From CAVQMC01 sp963713505 (GTDB lineage: Bacteria > Bacteroidota > Ignavibacteria > Ignavibacteriales > Ignavibacteriaceae): 64,000 nucleotides of DNA. The translations under genes were made by a program, and so were the position numbers. Shown in pieces: positions 26,980 through 37,818 of the stretch. Positions within the stretch are counted from its first letter, which is position 1, and every line of letters begins with the position of its first letter. The notes under the pieces are model-generated. The model ran no database searches, was not told the origin of the DNA, and saw only the letters and a program-made list of their open reading frames with translations. Where the stretch lies: NCBI GenBank assembly GCA_963713505.1, contig CAVQMC010000027.1, positions 1 through 64,000 on the forward strand. Reading direction: 5' to 3'.

Positions 26980-29900
26980 ATGAAAAAATTATTATTTATT
27001 ACACTATTTTCAGCAGCATCACTGCTTTGGCAAACAGCATATGGGCAAGTTGATGCTAGGATGCTGCAGTATCCTGATGTTTCTCAGAATCAAATAACTT
27101 TTTATTACGGCGGCGATTTATGGATTGCTCCTATAGAAGGAGGAGTTGCAAGCAAACTTACAAATGCAAAAGGCCAGGAGGTTCTTCCGCGGTTTTCACC
27201 TGACGGTTCTCAAATTGCTTTCAGCGGAAATTATAACGGTAACCTTGATATTTATGTAATTCCGTCAGAAGGCGGAATGCCCGTTAGATTAACTCATCAC
27301 GGGATGCCTGACAGAATAAGTGATTGGTATCCGGATGGTAAAAAAATTCTATATACCTCTTCAATGGAAAGCGGAAGACAGAGATACAGCCAATTTTATG
27401 CAGAATCTGTAAAAGGCGGAATGCCCGAAAAACTCCCCGTTCCTTACGGCGAGTTCGGCTCAATTTCTCCCGATGGAAAAATGATTGCCTATACACCGAG
27501 AACAAGAGTCTTTAGAACATGGAAAAGATACCGCGGCGGAATGGCAACAGACATTTGGCTTTTCAACTTAGAAACAAAAGCATCGGAAAATATTACCAAC
27601 AGTGTTGCAAACGATGAAATGCCGATGTGGCATGGAAGAACAATTTATTATATGTCTGATAACGGACCCGAAGAGAGAGCTAATATTTGGTCATATAATC
27701 TGGATACAAAACAAAATAAACAAATTACATTTTTTAAAGATTTTGATATTCATTTCCCTGCAATTGGTCCAAAAGATATAATTTTTGAAGCCGGCGGAAA
27801 TCTTTATTTGTTGGATCTAGCAACTGAAAAATACAATGAAGTTAAAATTGATGTTATAACTGATGAATCTACTTTAATTCCAAAAATAGAAAATGTTGAA
27901 AAATATATTCAAAATTTTTGGCCTTCACCTGATGGTAAAAGAGCAGTCTTTCAAGCTAGAGGTGAATTGTTTTCGGTGCCTGCGGAAAACGGTACTGTTT
28001 TAGATATGACAAATACTTCAGGTTATGCAGAAAGATTTCCGTCTTGGTCGCCTGATGGAAAACAGATTGCATACTGGAGCGATAGATCGGGAGAATATGA
28101 ATTGACAATAAAAGATGCAGATAATCCTGATTCTGAAAAAAAATTAACTTCTTATGGTCCTGGTTATCGTTATAATATTTTTTGGTCACCCGACAGTAAG
28201 AAAATGGCTTTTATTGATAAATCAGGATTAATTCAAATTTATGATCTTGATAAAAACACAACGACAAAAGTTGATAAGTCGGAATTATTTATGTCGAACG
28301 GTGAGCTCTCAAATTATAATATCAGCTGGTCGCATGACGGAAACTGGCTTGCTTATTATAAAGGAACAGATGATCTAAAATCAGCAATATTTTTATATGA
28401 TGTTAAAAATGAAAAAGTGCATCAGGTAACTTCTGGTTATTATAATGACCAGTCGCCTGTATTCGATCCCGACGGCAAATACTTATATTTTCTAACCAAT
28501 AGGACTTTTCATCCTATGTACAGCGACTATCAGGGAACATTTATTTATGCAAATGCAACAAGAATTGCTGCGGTTTCTCTTGATAAAGAAACGCCTTCTC
28601 TGCTGGCACCAAAAAATGATGTAACAGAAATAAAAAAAGATGAGAGCAAAAATGATAAGGATAAAGAAAAAGATGTTAAGAAAGAAGAAAAGCGAAAGAT
28701 GTAAAAATAACTTTTGATGGTTTTGAAGACCGGGTTGTAATACTTCCTCCGGAAAACGGAAATATTACAAACCTGGAAGCTGTATCCGGTAAAGTTGTTT
28801 ATTTAAGATTGCCGAACACCGGAAGTGCAGATAAGAAAAGATCGGTTAATTATTATGATTTGGAAAAACGTGAAGAAAAAACAATTGCCGATAACATTGC
28901 GAATTACCAAATAACTGCAGACGGCAAAAAAATTATGATCGCAAAAGAAGGACATTCATATTATATAGCAGATATTGCTCCGGAACAAAAATTAGAAAAG
29001 AAAATGCCGACTGATCAGATATCAATGACTATAGATCCGAGAGCAGAATGGCATCAAATATTTACTGATGCATGGAGATTTGAAAGAGATATGTTTTATG
29101 ATCCGAACATGCACGGCGTAGATTGGAAGGCAATGCGCGAACGTTACGGAAAACTAATTGATTACTGTATTACTAGATGGGATGTTAATTATGTAATCGG
29201 AGAATTAATTGCGGAATTAAATTCTTCCCATACATACAAAGGCGGCGGTGATGAAGAAAAAGCATTAAATATCGGCGTCGGATATCTTGGTGTTAACTGG
29301 GAATTATCTAACGGCGCATATCAAATTAAAAAAATAATTAAAGGTGCTCCATGGGATGATGAAGTAAGATCTCCTTTAGATAATTCCGGAGTTAAAATAA
29401 AAGAAGGCGATTACATTCTTGCTGTTAACGGTGTTCCAATGGATGTTACAAAAGATCCATGGGCATCATTTCAAAATTTAAGCGGAAAAACTGTTGAGCT
29501 TACTGTAAATGATAAACCAAATATGGATGGTTCATGGAAAATTGTTGTTGAAACAATGAAAGATGAAACAAGATTACGCAATCTTGCTTGGATTGAAGCA
29601 AACAGAGAACTGGTTGACAAAGAATCAAACGGAAAAATTGGTTATATATATGTTCAGGATACGGGAATTGAAGGACAAAATGAACTTGTTAGACAATTTA
29701 CCGCTCAATTTGATAAAGACGGATTAATAATTGACGAACGTTTTAACAGCGGCGGCCAAATCCCGGATAGATTTATTGAAATGCTGAATAGAAAACCATT
29801 AACATTTTTAGCTGTTCGGGACGGCAAACCGCAGCAATCTCCTGCAATTGCAAATTCGGGTCCGAAAGTAATGTTGATTAATGGCTGGAGCGGTTCCGGC

Positions 29901-30246
29901 GGTGATGCATTTCCATTATTCTTCCGTCAAACCGGTACCGGACCATTAATCGGTACAAGAACATGGGGCGGTTTAATCGGTTATTCTGGTGCTCCTAATT
30001 TAATTGACGGCGGAAGATTAACAGTTCCTTCAATAAGATTTTTTAATCCCGAAGGTAAATGGTTTGCAGAGGGTCATGGTGTTGATCCGGATATAAAAGT
30101 AGTTGACGATCCTACAAAACTTGCAAACGGAATCAGATCCGCAGCTTGAAAAAGGAATTGAAAAAGTTATGGAAATGTTAAAAACTAATCCTCCTATTCG
30201 ACCGCATCAACCGCCTTATGAAAACAGAACATTAAAAGGTAAATAA
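26980..30246 (+). CDS. Tricorn protease-like S41 peptidase with beta-propeller (two frameshifts)
   Basis: One protein of about 1088 residues if two indels are corrected, the usual size of bacterial tricorn homologues. A signal peptide (1-22, A-Y-G-Q) implies a periplasmic or exported enzyme. Residues about 30-560 carry WD40-like/PD40 propeller repeats (F-S-P-D-G-S-Q-I-A-F, W-S-P-D-G-K-Q-I-A-Y-W). The C-terminal half has a PDZ domain (D-Y-I-L-A-V-N-G-V-P) and the S41 core, with the probable nucleophile in G-S-G-G-D-A-F-P. The first break is one missing A at about 28688 in a lysine-rich linker (K-K-E-E-K). The second is one extra A near 30141; removing it gives N-G-S-D-P-Q-L-E-K-G. It would degrade peptides. 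Confidence 0.88.
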
Positions 30247-30258
30247 AACTTTAAAATT

Positions 30259-30288
30259 GCAGAGGTGCATTTTGTGCCTCTGCTTTTT
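30259..30288 (+). terminator. Intrinsic terminator after the tricorn-like protease
   Basis: GCAGAGG (30259-30265) pairs with CCTCTGC (30277-30283) followed directly by TTTTT. It lies 13 bases after the corrected stop at 30244-30246, supporting that stop as the true gene end. Confidence 0.87.
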
Positions 30289-30402
30289 ATTATATAATAG
30301 GTTAATAAATTGATCTATATTGATAAATAATTTCATTTGATTTAACTTACTGGGTCTTTTAGAAACGATTCTAATATAATTTCTCATTTAATGTTTTGTA
30401 AA

Positions 30403-31319
30403 ATGATAGAAATTAAAAACTTAACAAAAAGCTTTCCCTCTGTAACTGCAGTTGATAATATTTCACTTAATATAAATGAAAAAGAATTTTTCGGATTGCT
30501 GGGACCTAACGGGGCCGGCAAATCAACCCTTATGAATCTTCTTATTGGATATCTTGATGCTGATTCCGGAGAAATATTAATTGAAGGCGAAACGGCAGGA
30601 AAAAACAATTTACAAATAAGAAATAAAGTCGGCCTGGTTCCTCAATCTTTAGCTTTATATGATGATCTTTCCGCCGAAGATAATTTGAAAATATTCGGAT
30701 CACTTTTCGGACTAAACAAAAAAGATTTAAGATTTATTATTGCAGATAAACTAAATATGGTAGGTTTATTCGAAAGGAAAAAAGATAAAGTAAAATCGTT
30801 TTCCGGCGGAATGAAAAGAAGATTAAACCTGGCTGCAAGCATTATGCACAATCCTAAAATAATTTTATGCGATGAACCGACTGTCGGTATTGATCCTCAG
30901 TCTAGAAATGCAATATTTGAATACCTGGAAAAATTAAACGATGACGGGAAAACAATAATTTATACAACCCACTACATGGAAGAAGCAGAACGATTGTGTA
31001 GTAGAATTGCAATAATAGATTTCGGAAAAATTATTTCTGTCGGAACCCTGGAAGAACTTTTGGACGGATTGGAATTTGAACGGACTATATCCATTAATAA
31101 GAATAAGGCAACCGAAAATAAAATTGATTTGTTTAAAAGTTTCGGAGAAATAATTAATGAACAGGATAAATATGAATTAAAACCATTTGAAAATTTAAAA
31201 TTATCCGAATTTTTTAATGCTGTTGAAAGTAATGGGATTAATTATTCTTCCATAGATGTTAAAAAACCTTCCCTTGAAGCTTATTCCTTCACTTAACCGG
31301 AAGGAGATTAAGAGATTGA
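30403..31319 (+). CDS. ABC transporter ATP-binding protein (ABC-2 type exporter), one frameshift near the end
   Basis: The cytoplasmic ATPase of an exporter, 305 residues if corrected. I place the start at ATG 30403 (M-I-E-I-K-N-L-T-K-S), four codons after an in-frame ATG at 30391. Walker A is G-P-N-G-A-G-K-S-T, the signature S-F-S-G-G-M-K-R-R, Walker B I-I-L-C-D-E-P-T, and the switch His is in T-T-H-Y-M-E-E-A. As read, the frame ends at TAA near 31293. One missing T near 31281 restores the family C-terminus L-E-A-L-F-L-H-L-T-G-R-R-L-R-D and a TGA at 31317-31319. That stop overlaps the TTG start of the permease gene, a classic coupled arrangement that supports the correction. Confidence 0.9.
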
Positions 31320-32635
31320 AAAATATATTAAGTCTAATCAAAAAAGATTTTATAATTTTTTGGAATGATAAAGTAGACGTCGGTTTAACATTTATAGTTC
31401 CTGCTGTTTTAATTCTATTATTCGGTTCAATCTTCGGCGGATCTGGCGGAAGCCCAACCGGAATAAAGCTTGCCTTCTTAAATAACAGTAATTCACAAAT
31501 CGGGAAAAAAATAGAAAAGACTCTTGATACAACAAAGACTTTTAACATAATTAAAACATACACAAATGACGAAGGTAAAGAAGTTCTTTTCGATACAACC
31601 GCAATTAAAGATTATGTAACAAAAGGAAATGCTTCCGCAGCTCTCGTTATTCCCGAAGATGCATATACGGATACATCATTCGGATTAAAATTAAAATTTT
31701 ATTATGATCCTAAAAATGAAATTGAGATGCAGATAATCGAAGGTCTTCTTCAGCAGACAGTTATGACACAGATTCCCGAAATATTTAATCAAAGCATGAT
31801 GCGAAGATCCGAAGAATATTTAGGTAAGAATAAAGGTGAAAAATTTAACCGAAAAATTGCTTCTGTTGTAAGCGAATATTTCAATATTGATACAACAGAT
31901 ATTCTGCAAAAAGGATATTTTCAAAGCGGCAGTGATTCATTAGAAGATTCGGCGGCGGCGGCCGGGCAATCAAATTTTTTCAAGAACATTGTAAAGCTGG
32001 ATAAAGTACAATTGGTCGGAAAAGAGGTTAACAATCCCGGCGCAACAAGAAGTGTAGGCGGCTGGGCAATGATGTTTCTTCTTTTCTCTATTACTGCTTC
32101 CGGCGCATCTTTATTTGAAGAAAAAGCAAATGGAGTTACTTTAAGAATTCTTTCTTCTCCTGTTTCAAGACTGCAAATATTGTGGGGGAAATATCTCTTT
32201 AATATATTTTTAGGAATAATTCAGCTTTTGGTTTTATTCTTTGCGGGATTTTTATTTTTTAACATAGATGTTTTTTCAAACTTTTTTAATCTTTTACTAA
32301 TTATAATTGCAGCATCAGCGGCCAGTACTGCTTTCGGAATGGTTCTGGCGGCATTCAGCAAAACACCTGCACAGGCCAGAGGTCTTGGAACCTTTTTAAT
32401 ACTGCTTATGAGTGCTATTGGCGGTGCGTGGTTTCCAACATTTATACTTCCGGGTTTTATTCAATCATTGAGTAAACTTACTCTGGTATATTGGTCCATT
32501 GAGGGGTTTCTTCAGGTTCTATGGCGGGGAGCTTCTACTATAGAAATATTACCTTATATAGGAGTATTGTTGTTTATTGCATTTATAGTTATTTCCTTCA
32601 GCGTATGGAGATTCAGAAAAGGGAATATATTTTAA
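31316..32635 (+). CDS. ABC-2 type transporter permease
   Basis: The membrane subunit of the exporter, about 440 residues. The frame is open further upstream, but the conserved start is TTG 31316 (M-K-N-I-L-S-L-I-K-K-D-F), overlapping the corrected stop of the ATPase gene. It has the ABC2_membrane_3 layout: one N-terminal transmembrane helix (V-G-L-T-F-I-V-P-A-V-L-I-L-L-F-G), a periplasmic domain of about 200 residues, then five helices from about residue 240. The domain includes the family pattern near F-E-E-K-A-N-G-V-T-L-R-I-L-S-S-P. Substrate unknown; drug or lipid-like compounds are common for this class. Confidence 0.9.
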   Translation: MKNILSLIKKDFIIFWNDKVDVGLTFIVPAVLILLFGSIFGGSGGSPTGIKLAFLNNSNSQIGKKIEKTLDTTKTFNIIKTYTNDEGKEVLFDTTAIKDYVTKGNASAALVIPEDAYTDTSFGLKLKFYYDPKNEIEMQIIEGLLQQTVMTQIPEIFNQSMMRRSEEYLGKNKGEKFNRKIASVVSEYFNIDTTDILQKGYFQSGSDSLEDSAAAAGQSNFFKNIVKLDKVQLVGKEVNNPGATRSVGGWAMMFLLFSITASGASLFEEKANGVTLRILSSPVSRLQILWGKYLFNIFLGIIQLLVLFFAGFLFFNIDVFSNFFNLLLIIIAASAASTAFGMVLAAFSKTPAQARGLGTFLILLMSAIGGAWFPTFILPGFIQSLSKLTLVYWSIEGFLQVLWRGASTIEILPYIGVLLFIAFIVISFSVWRFRKGNIF

Positions 32636-32782
32636 TATTATTTATTTGAAAAATAATTTATATATATAAATCACCTCTTAACTAATTTTAATACCTTCAA
32701 TCCCAATTCAATAGCTACATTTCATTTAATATATTATGTTCATTTCGGAATCAATAATAAACAATTATACAAGGAGGCTGAT

Positions 32783-33227
32783 ATGAAATCGCTTAGATAT
32801 ACATTAGGGGCTTTACTTGTATTGACGTTGTTATCCGTAACGATTTTTGCTAAGAATCCGGTTAACAACAGCACACAAATTGTCGATAACTTAACAAAAG
32901 GATTGAAATCTGATAATTACGGATTGAGGGTAAGTTCGGCTTTTGTTTTATCACAACTTGTTGAGAATAATGTTGTAAAAAGGGAAGATGTTGGCTCGGG
33001 CAATAATACCATTAATGAAAATGCTTCGTGAGAACAATACGGAGGAAGCAAAAATTGTTTCGGCAATTGCTCTCCACAATATTGGAACAGCAATGGGAAT
33101 TTACAGTGTTAGAGGTGCGGCGGTTCTGGACAAAAGTGAAAGGGTTAGGTCATTATGTAAAAATTTATATTGCGACTATCATATCAAAAACGGCACTCCG
33201 TACTTCTGCTCTACTCTGGTAAAATAA
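32783..33227 (+). CDS. Small secreted HEAT-like repeat protein (one frameshift)
   Basis: About 147 residues if corrected. A signal peptide (1-23, ending T-I-F-A) is preceded by an AGGAGG ribosome site. The first frame gives I-V-D-N-L-T-K-G-L-K-S-D-N-Y-G-L-R-V-S-S-A-F-V-L and the second gives I-P-L-M-K-M-L-R-E-N-N-T-E-E-A-K-I-V-S-A-I-A-L-H. These are two helical hairpins resembling HEAT repeats. One extra G near 32992 breaks the frame; removing it joins R-E-D-V to A-R-A-I-I-P-L. The end C-D-Y-H-I-K-N-G-T-P-Y-F-C has two cysteines. A strong terminator follows. Function unknown, probably protein binding in the periplasm. Confidence 0.72.
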
Positions 33228-33248
33228 GACAAGCTCAACCTCCATTAC

Positions 33249-33276
33249 AGGGCGTGAAATTTCACGCCCTTTATTT
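33249..33276 (+). terminator. Intrinsic terminator of the HEAT-like gene
   Basis: AGGGCGTGAAA (33249-33259) and TTTCACGCCCT (33260-33270) form a perfect 22-bp palindrome, followed by TTATTTT, 22 bases after the stop. Confidence 0.9.
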
Positions 33277-33398
33277 TAAAAATTAAAATATATTTAACAT
33301 TAAATTAAAAAAATAGTTATTTTTGTTTCGATGAAAATATTTTTTATCGCTGGGGTAAAGGAAACTGAAACATTTTCATTTTTTAGGTTTTTAATTTA

Positions 33399-34226
33399 AT
33401 GACAACTGCATTAATAATTCTCTTCTTTATAATCATTGTTATATTTATTGTTGTGCTAATCAAACAAAAAAAAGATAATCAGCCTAAAACAGGTTTTCGC
33501 GAAAGACAAAAATTAGAAACCATGCTTGAAGAAGAGCTGAAGAAAACAAAAAAGGAAGATAAGGTTGAGTCTAAAGAAAACTATTCCGGTCGGCATAGTT
33601 ATTTAAATGAAATAGATAATTACGATAATGTTATTAAAGAAAGAGAACAAGATTATAAAAAATACCTTCTGACTTCGGTTAATAAAATTAAAATAAAAGA
33701 CTTTAAAGGTGCACTCGAAGAATTAACAGTTGCAATTAATACAAGCCCGGTAAAAGCCGAAGCTTATTATCTCCGCGGATTAGTAAGAAGCTCTTTAAAA
33801 GATTTTGACAACGCCATTGAAGATTTTAATAACGCAATGTTCTTTAAATTAGATTATATAGGAGCTCATTACAACAGAGGATTAGCAAGATTTCAAGTTA
33901 GGGATTACCAGGGAGCAATAACCGACTTTACCAACTTTATATCTTACAGACCTAATCATGCTGAAGCTTCTTTTCATAAAGGATTATCAGAATCTGCGGT
34001 TGATAATTATATTGTTGCCTTAGAGGATTTCTCGAATGCTATTCAAATTAATCCCCGCCACGAAGCCGCATATTTTGAAAGAGCCATAGTTAAAAGAAAG
34101 TTAAATGATGATCTGGGGTTCTGTGAAGATATGAAATTGGCCTTTGAAAACGGCTACCTTCAAGCAAATTATTATATAAAAAAATTCTGTTCAAAGAATA
34201 ACCAGGAAAAACCGCCTGAGATATAA
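33399..34226 (+). CDS. Membrane-anchored TPR protein
   Basis: A 275-residue protein with one N-terminal transmembrane helix (about 3-24, I-I-L-F-F-I-I-I-V-I-F-I-V-V-L-I) and a charged linker to about residue 85. At least four TPR units follow (about 95-250), for example A-Y-Y-L-R-G-L-V-R-S-S-L-K-D-F-D-N-A-I-E-D-F and H-Y-N-R-G-L-A-R-F-Q-V-R-D-Y-Q-G-A-I. TPRs form protein-binding surfaces. With no enzyme domain, it is probably an assembly or scaffolding factor on the cytoplasmic face or in the periplasm. Partner unknown; the next gene starts 56 bases later. Confidence 0.82.
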   Translation: MTTALIILFFIIIVIFIVVLIKQKKDNQPKTGFRERQKLETMLEEELKKTKKEDKVESKENYSGRHSYLNEIDNYDNVIKEREQDYKKYLLTSVNKIKIKDFKGALEELTVAINTSPVKAEAYYLRGLVRSSLKDFDNAIEDFNNAMFFKLDYIGAHYNRGLARFQVRDYQGAITDFTNFISYRPNHAEASFHKGLSESAVDNYIVALEDFSNAIQINPRHEAAYFERAIVKRKLNDDLGFCEDMKLAFENGYLQANYYIKKFCSKNNQEKPPEI

Positions 34227-34282
34227 AATATAAAGCCTTTCTTTAATTTTGCATATCTTTTATTTTTCAAATAAAAATTATA

Positions 34283-35567
34283 ATGCAAAATAGACTGATC
34301 TACATAATAATACTATTATTTTTCTTTTTTAATGCCGGTTCAACATATGGACAAGGTACATGGAAAAGAATAAATACCCCGACAAATGAATTACTTAGAA
34401 AAATTGTTTTTGTAGATAGTTCAAACGGCTGGGCAGCAGGAAAAAACGGCGTTATAATTCACACCTCAAACGGCGGCAGCAATTGGATAATGGAAAATTC
34501 AGGAGTTACGTCTTTCATAATTGACATTTATTTTCTAAACACAAATAATGGCTGGGCCCTTACCTGGACCGAAACACTTCCATTTAAAACAGTTATACTT
34601 AAAACAACAAACGGCGGCTTGAATTGGTCCATGAACGATTTTCCTGAAGATAATAAATTTATAAATACTGTGATGTTTTTTGATACTTTAAATGGGTTTT
34701 TGGGTGGTCCAGGAATTTTTAAAACAACAAACGGCGGACAAACATGGGTAGATACACATATTGACAGTAACTTAGTTTATAATTTGCCTATTTATAATTT
34801 TAATTTTTACAACAGGCAATTTGGATATGCATGCGGTGGTGCTAGAGATAATGCAGGTGTTGTTTGGAAAACTACAGATTCCGGAGATAATTGGAATGCC
34901 GCCGGGGTAGGGCCGGAAACCCTTTATGATCTTCATTTTGTTGATTCCTCTACAACGGTTGGTACTATAGGTGATCCTGAAGCAATATACGGAGTTGCTA
35001 AAATTAAAACAACAAATGCAGGTTCCACATGGAAATATGATTCTCTTAGTATTTTCGGTGTATCTTATGCTCTTTCGTTTCGCACTCCGTCCGAAGGGTG
35101 GACTGCATCCGGATACCAATTTTTATATACTGCAGATACCGGAAATACCTGGAGAAGTATAATAACTCCGGATACTGTAAATGTATATGATCTCACATTT
35201 CCTGACAGCAGCGTGGGTTATGCATGCGGTGACAGCGGAATTATTTTAAAATATGATCCTTCGGATATAAATTATATTTCCGGAAGAAAAAAATCATCAA
35301 ATACAGAATTATTTATTATTTCAAAATTACCCTAATCCTTTCAATCCGCAAACAGAAATAAATTTTGAAATACCAAAGTCTTCTTTTGTCTCTATTAAAG
35401 TATTTGACTTAGTTGGAAATGAAATCGCAGTGCTTGTAAATGAATGGAAGAGGTCGGGAAAATATTCTGTTCACTTTGACGGATCTAAATTTTCCAGCGG
35501 AATTTATTTTTACAGGTTAACCGCCGGCAGTTATTCAATTACTAAAAAGATGGTTTTGCTTAAATGA
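34283..35567 (+). CDS. Secreted YCF48-like beta-propeller with type IX sorting domain (one frameshift)
   Basis: About 427 residues if corrected. A signal peptide (1-24, S-T-Y-G-Q) is followed by repeats of the YCF48/BNR kind: K-I-V-F-V-D-S-S-N-G-W-A-A-G, I-I-H-T-S-N-G-G-S-N-W, L-K-T-T-N-G-G-L-N-W and W-K-T-T-D-S-G-D-N-W. They are spaced 40-50 residues apart and consistent with a propeller. The frame ends at TAA near 35333, right inside the sorting motif. One extra base just before 35320 separates it from Q-N-Y-P-N-P-F-N-P-Q-T-E-I and the end K-K-M-V-L-L-K. In photosynthetic organisms YCF48 assists photosystem II, but here the fold is simply a secreted propeller. Confidence 0.83.
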
Positions 35568-35684
35568 CTTTTCATTAATATTTATTAATAAACTCTCCGC
35601 TTTTTTCTCCATTGTGACAAAATACTCATTCATTCTGGTTGTTAATAATTAAAATTAATCTAAGTTAATTTGAAAGGTATTAAT

Positions 35685-36038
35685 ATGCTGTTGACAATTA
35701 TTACAATATTAATCGGATCGTTTTTTGGTATTCACTTGCTGTTTTATATTTTTAAGGTAAAGCCGGCGCCTTCTTCATCTGCAATTCTTCATGGATTTTT
35801 TGTTGTGGCCGGACTTATACTTTTGTTTGTTCCGGAAGGAAAGTGGAGTAAAGGTATTATTTTGACATCCAGTTTAATTTTATTTATAGCTGCCGCAGCA
35901 AGTGGTCTAATCTTAGAATTTTTAAATATTGATAAGTCCGCAGCTGCTTCAAAACTTTGGGCTGTGGTTCATACGCTTATTTCGGTCGCAAGTGTCATTT
36001 TACTAATTGCTTATACTTCTGGAGCTCACGATTGGTAA
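35685..36038 (+). CDS. Small four-helix membrane protein of unknown function
   Basis: The ATG at 35685 follows GAAAGG and gives 117 residues; an in-frame TTG lies 15 bases upstream. Four hydrophobic segments (about 2-25, 36-53, 60-82, 93-113) leave almost no soluble part. The end is A-Y-T-S-G-A-H-D-W. I do not recognise the family. A terminator hairpin follows, so it is a single-gene unit. Confidence 0.72.
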   Translation: MLLTIITILIGSFFGIHLLFYIFKVKPAPSSSAILHGFFVVAGLILLFVPEGKWSKGIILTSSLILFIAAAASGLILEFLNIDKSAAASKLWAVVHTLISVASVILLIAYTSGAHDW

Positions 36039-36062
36039 AAGATTCTAATCTTTAGTTAATTG

Positions 36063-36092
36063 GGATCATTTATTATTTAAATGATCCTTTTT
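36063..36092 (+). terminator. Intrinsic terminator
   Basis: GGATCATTT (36063-36071) pairs perfectly with AAATGATCC (36079-36087), followed by TTTTT, 25 bases after the small membrane protein gene. Confidence 0.88.
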
Positions 36093-36174
36093 AGTTTTAA
36101 ATCGATTACAATGTTTTTATTATAATTAGTAAATTTGAGAATAACAATTTAAATCAAACAAAAGTTGAAAATTT

Positions 36175-37464
36175 ATGCGAATAGAAAAAAGCGAACAATT
36201 ATTTAAAGAAGCAAAACAATACATACCTGGTGGTGTTAATTCTCCGGTAAGAGCCTTTAAATCTGTTGGAGGTACACCTTTATTTATTACAAAAGGAGTT
36301 GGCTCGAAAATCTATGACGTTGACGGAAATGAATTTGTTGAATACATCGGAAGCTGGGGCCCGCACTTATTTGGTCATAACCCGTCGTTTATAAAAGAAG
36401 CTCTATTAAAAGCAATTGAAAATGGGACAAGCTTTGGCGCGCCAACTGAATTAGAAGTTAAAATTGCAAAATTAATTAAAGAACTAGTTCCATCTGTTGA
36501 AATGGTTAGAATGGTAAACAGCGGCACCGAAGCAACTATGAGCGCTGTAAGAGCTGCCCGCGGTTTTACAGGCAAAGATAAATTTATAAAGTTTGAAGGT
36601 TGTTATCACGGACATGCGGATTATTTTTTAATAAAAGCCGGATCGGGCGCATTAACACTTGGTGTTCCAACTAGTCCGGGAGTTACAAAAGCAAATGCCG
36701 CTGATACACTTGTTGCAGATTATAATAATATTGAATCGGTAAAAAGATTAATAGCTGCAAATAAAAATGAAATTGCAGCAGTAATTATTGAACCGATTGC
36801 TGGAAATATGGGAGTTGTTAAAGCATCTGAAGATTTTATTAAAGAACTTAGAGACATCTGCAGTAATGAAAACATTGTACTGATATTTGATGAAGTTATG
36901 ACCGGATTTAGAGTTGCAAAAGGCGGCGCTCAGGAAGTTTTGGGAATTAAGCCGGATCTATCAACATTTGGGAAAATTATCGGCGGCGGTCTGCCGGTTG
37001 GGGCTTTCGGAGGAAGAAAAGATATAATGGAAATTATTGCGCCAAGCGGACCGGTTTATCAGGCCGGAACTTTAAGCGGAAATCCGCTAGCAATGGCAGC
37101 TGGATATGCCGCATTAAATCATATAAAAAATAACCCGGAAGTCTATGATCTGTTGGAAGAAAAATCTCAGTTTCTTGAAAATGGTTTCAAAGAAAATCTA
37201 AAGTCTCTTAATAAAAAGTATGCAATGAACCGGGTCGGATCTATGATGTGTATGTTTTTTACAGAAGAAAAAGTAACCGGTTTTAACTCGGCGGTAAAAT
37301 CAAATACCGAAGATTACGGTAAATATTTTCGTGAAATGCTTAATCGCGGAATTTACCTGGCTCCGGCCCAATTTGAGGCTTTATTTGTGTCAACGGAACA
37401 TTCTAATGAGGATTTAACCAAAACCATAAAAGCTCATTATGAGTCTTTAAAATCCTTTACCTAA
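36175..37464 (+). CDS. hemL: Glutamate-1-semialdehyde 2,1-aminomutase
   Basis: A 429-residue cytosolic PLP enzyme that converts glutamate-1-semialdehyde to 5-aminolevulinate, the C5 route to haem and other tetrapyrroles. It starts R-I-E-K-S-E-Q-L-F-K-E-A and has Y-I-P-G-G-V-N-S-P-V-R-A-F, the hallmark N-terminus. The PLP lysine is in S-T-F-G-K-I-I-G-G-G-L-P-V-G, and phosphate and ring contacts are in N-S-G-T-E-A-T and I-F-D-E-V-M-T-G-F-R. Length and motifs are typical. No other hem genes are adjacent. Confidence 0.96.
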   Translation: MRIEKSEQLFKEAKQYIPGGVNSPVRAFKSVGGTPLFITKGVGSKIYDVDGNEFVEYIGSWGPHLFGHNPSFIKEALLKAIENGTSFGAPTELEVKIAKLIKELVPSVEMVRMVNSGTEATMSAVRAARGFTGKDKFIKFEGCYHGHADYFLIKAGSGALTLGVPTSPGVTKANAADTLVADYNNIESVKRLIAANKNEIAAVIIEPIAGNMGVVKASEDFIKELRDICSNENIVLIFDEVMTGFRVAKGGAQEVLGIKPDLSTFGKIIGGGLPVGAFGGRKDIMEIIAPSGPVYQAGTLSGNPLAMAAGYAALNHIKNNPEVYDLLEEKSQFLENGFKENLKSLNKKYAMNRVGSMMCMFFTEEKVTGFNSAVKSNTEDYGKYFREMLNRGIYLAPAQFEALFVSTEHSNEDLTKTIKAHYESLKSFT

Positions 37465-37818
37465 CTAAAAAATGAATGATTGTAAACTAAAAATTATCTT
37501 TTTTCTTGATTGTTCATTAAAACAAAGTTAATTTTTAATAGTTAATTCGTTCCCATTCCTGTTAAAACTCTTTGTTCATTACAGATCTTTGTTTGAAGAG
37601 GGCTAGGGGAATTGCTTCACCATAACTCCAAAATTCACTCCTCATTTTACGGAAGCAATTATTTCAAACAAAGAAAATTAAATCTTTATTGAAATAATTC
37701 TGATCTATTTCTGCCGGTAAATACGCATGTAGATATAATTCGTCCTATTCCAATTAATCGTGTGTTTCTCCCGGTTTTTAATAAGAAATATTATCAAAAA
37801 ATATAAAAGGAGGCTGTT
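37465..37818. other. Intergenic region holding a nested inverted repeat
   Basis: A 354-bp region between hemL and the next gene, described in detail at 37587-37673. The last 40 bases include AGGAGG, the ribosome site of the beta-barrel gene at 37819. No other gene is apparent. Confidence 0.5.
37587..37673. repeat. Nested inverted repeat, possible structured RNA or MITE remnant
   Basis: Outer arms CTTTGTTTGAA (37587-37597) and TTCAAACAAAG (37663-37673) match perfectly over 11 bp. Inner arms AATTGCTTC (37610-37618) and GAAGCAATT (37652-37660) match perfectly over 9 bp. Between the left arms lie 12 purine-rich bases (including GAGGGCTAGGGG); between the right arms only two. The 33-base loop is AT- and C-rich. 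There is no T-run, so it is unlikely to be a simple terminator. Confidence 0.6.

Noticed and set aside
28679..28703. Natural split of the tricorn-like protease into propeller and peptidase genes
   Set aside because: The second frame lacks its own ribosome site and signal peptide, and one A in a homopolymer rejoins the two at a family-typical position.
31256..31315. Upstream start for the ABC permease
   Set aside because: The extra 20 residues lie in the coding region of the ATPase in another frame; the conserved N-terminus begins at TTG 31316.
34283..35567. Photosystem assembly factor
   Set aside because: YCF48-like repeats occur widely in secreted propellers; the signal peptide and sorting domain point to secretion, and no photosynthesis genes are present.
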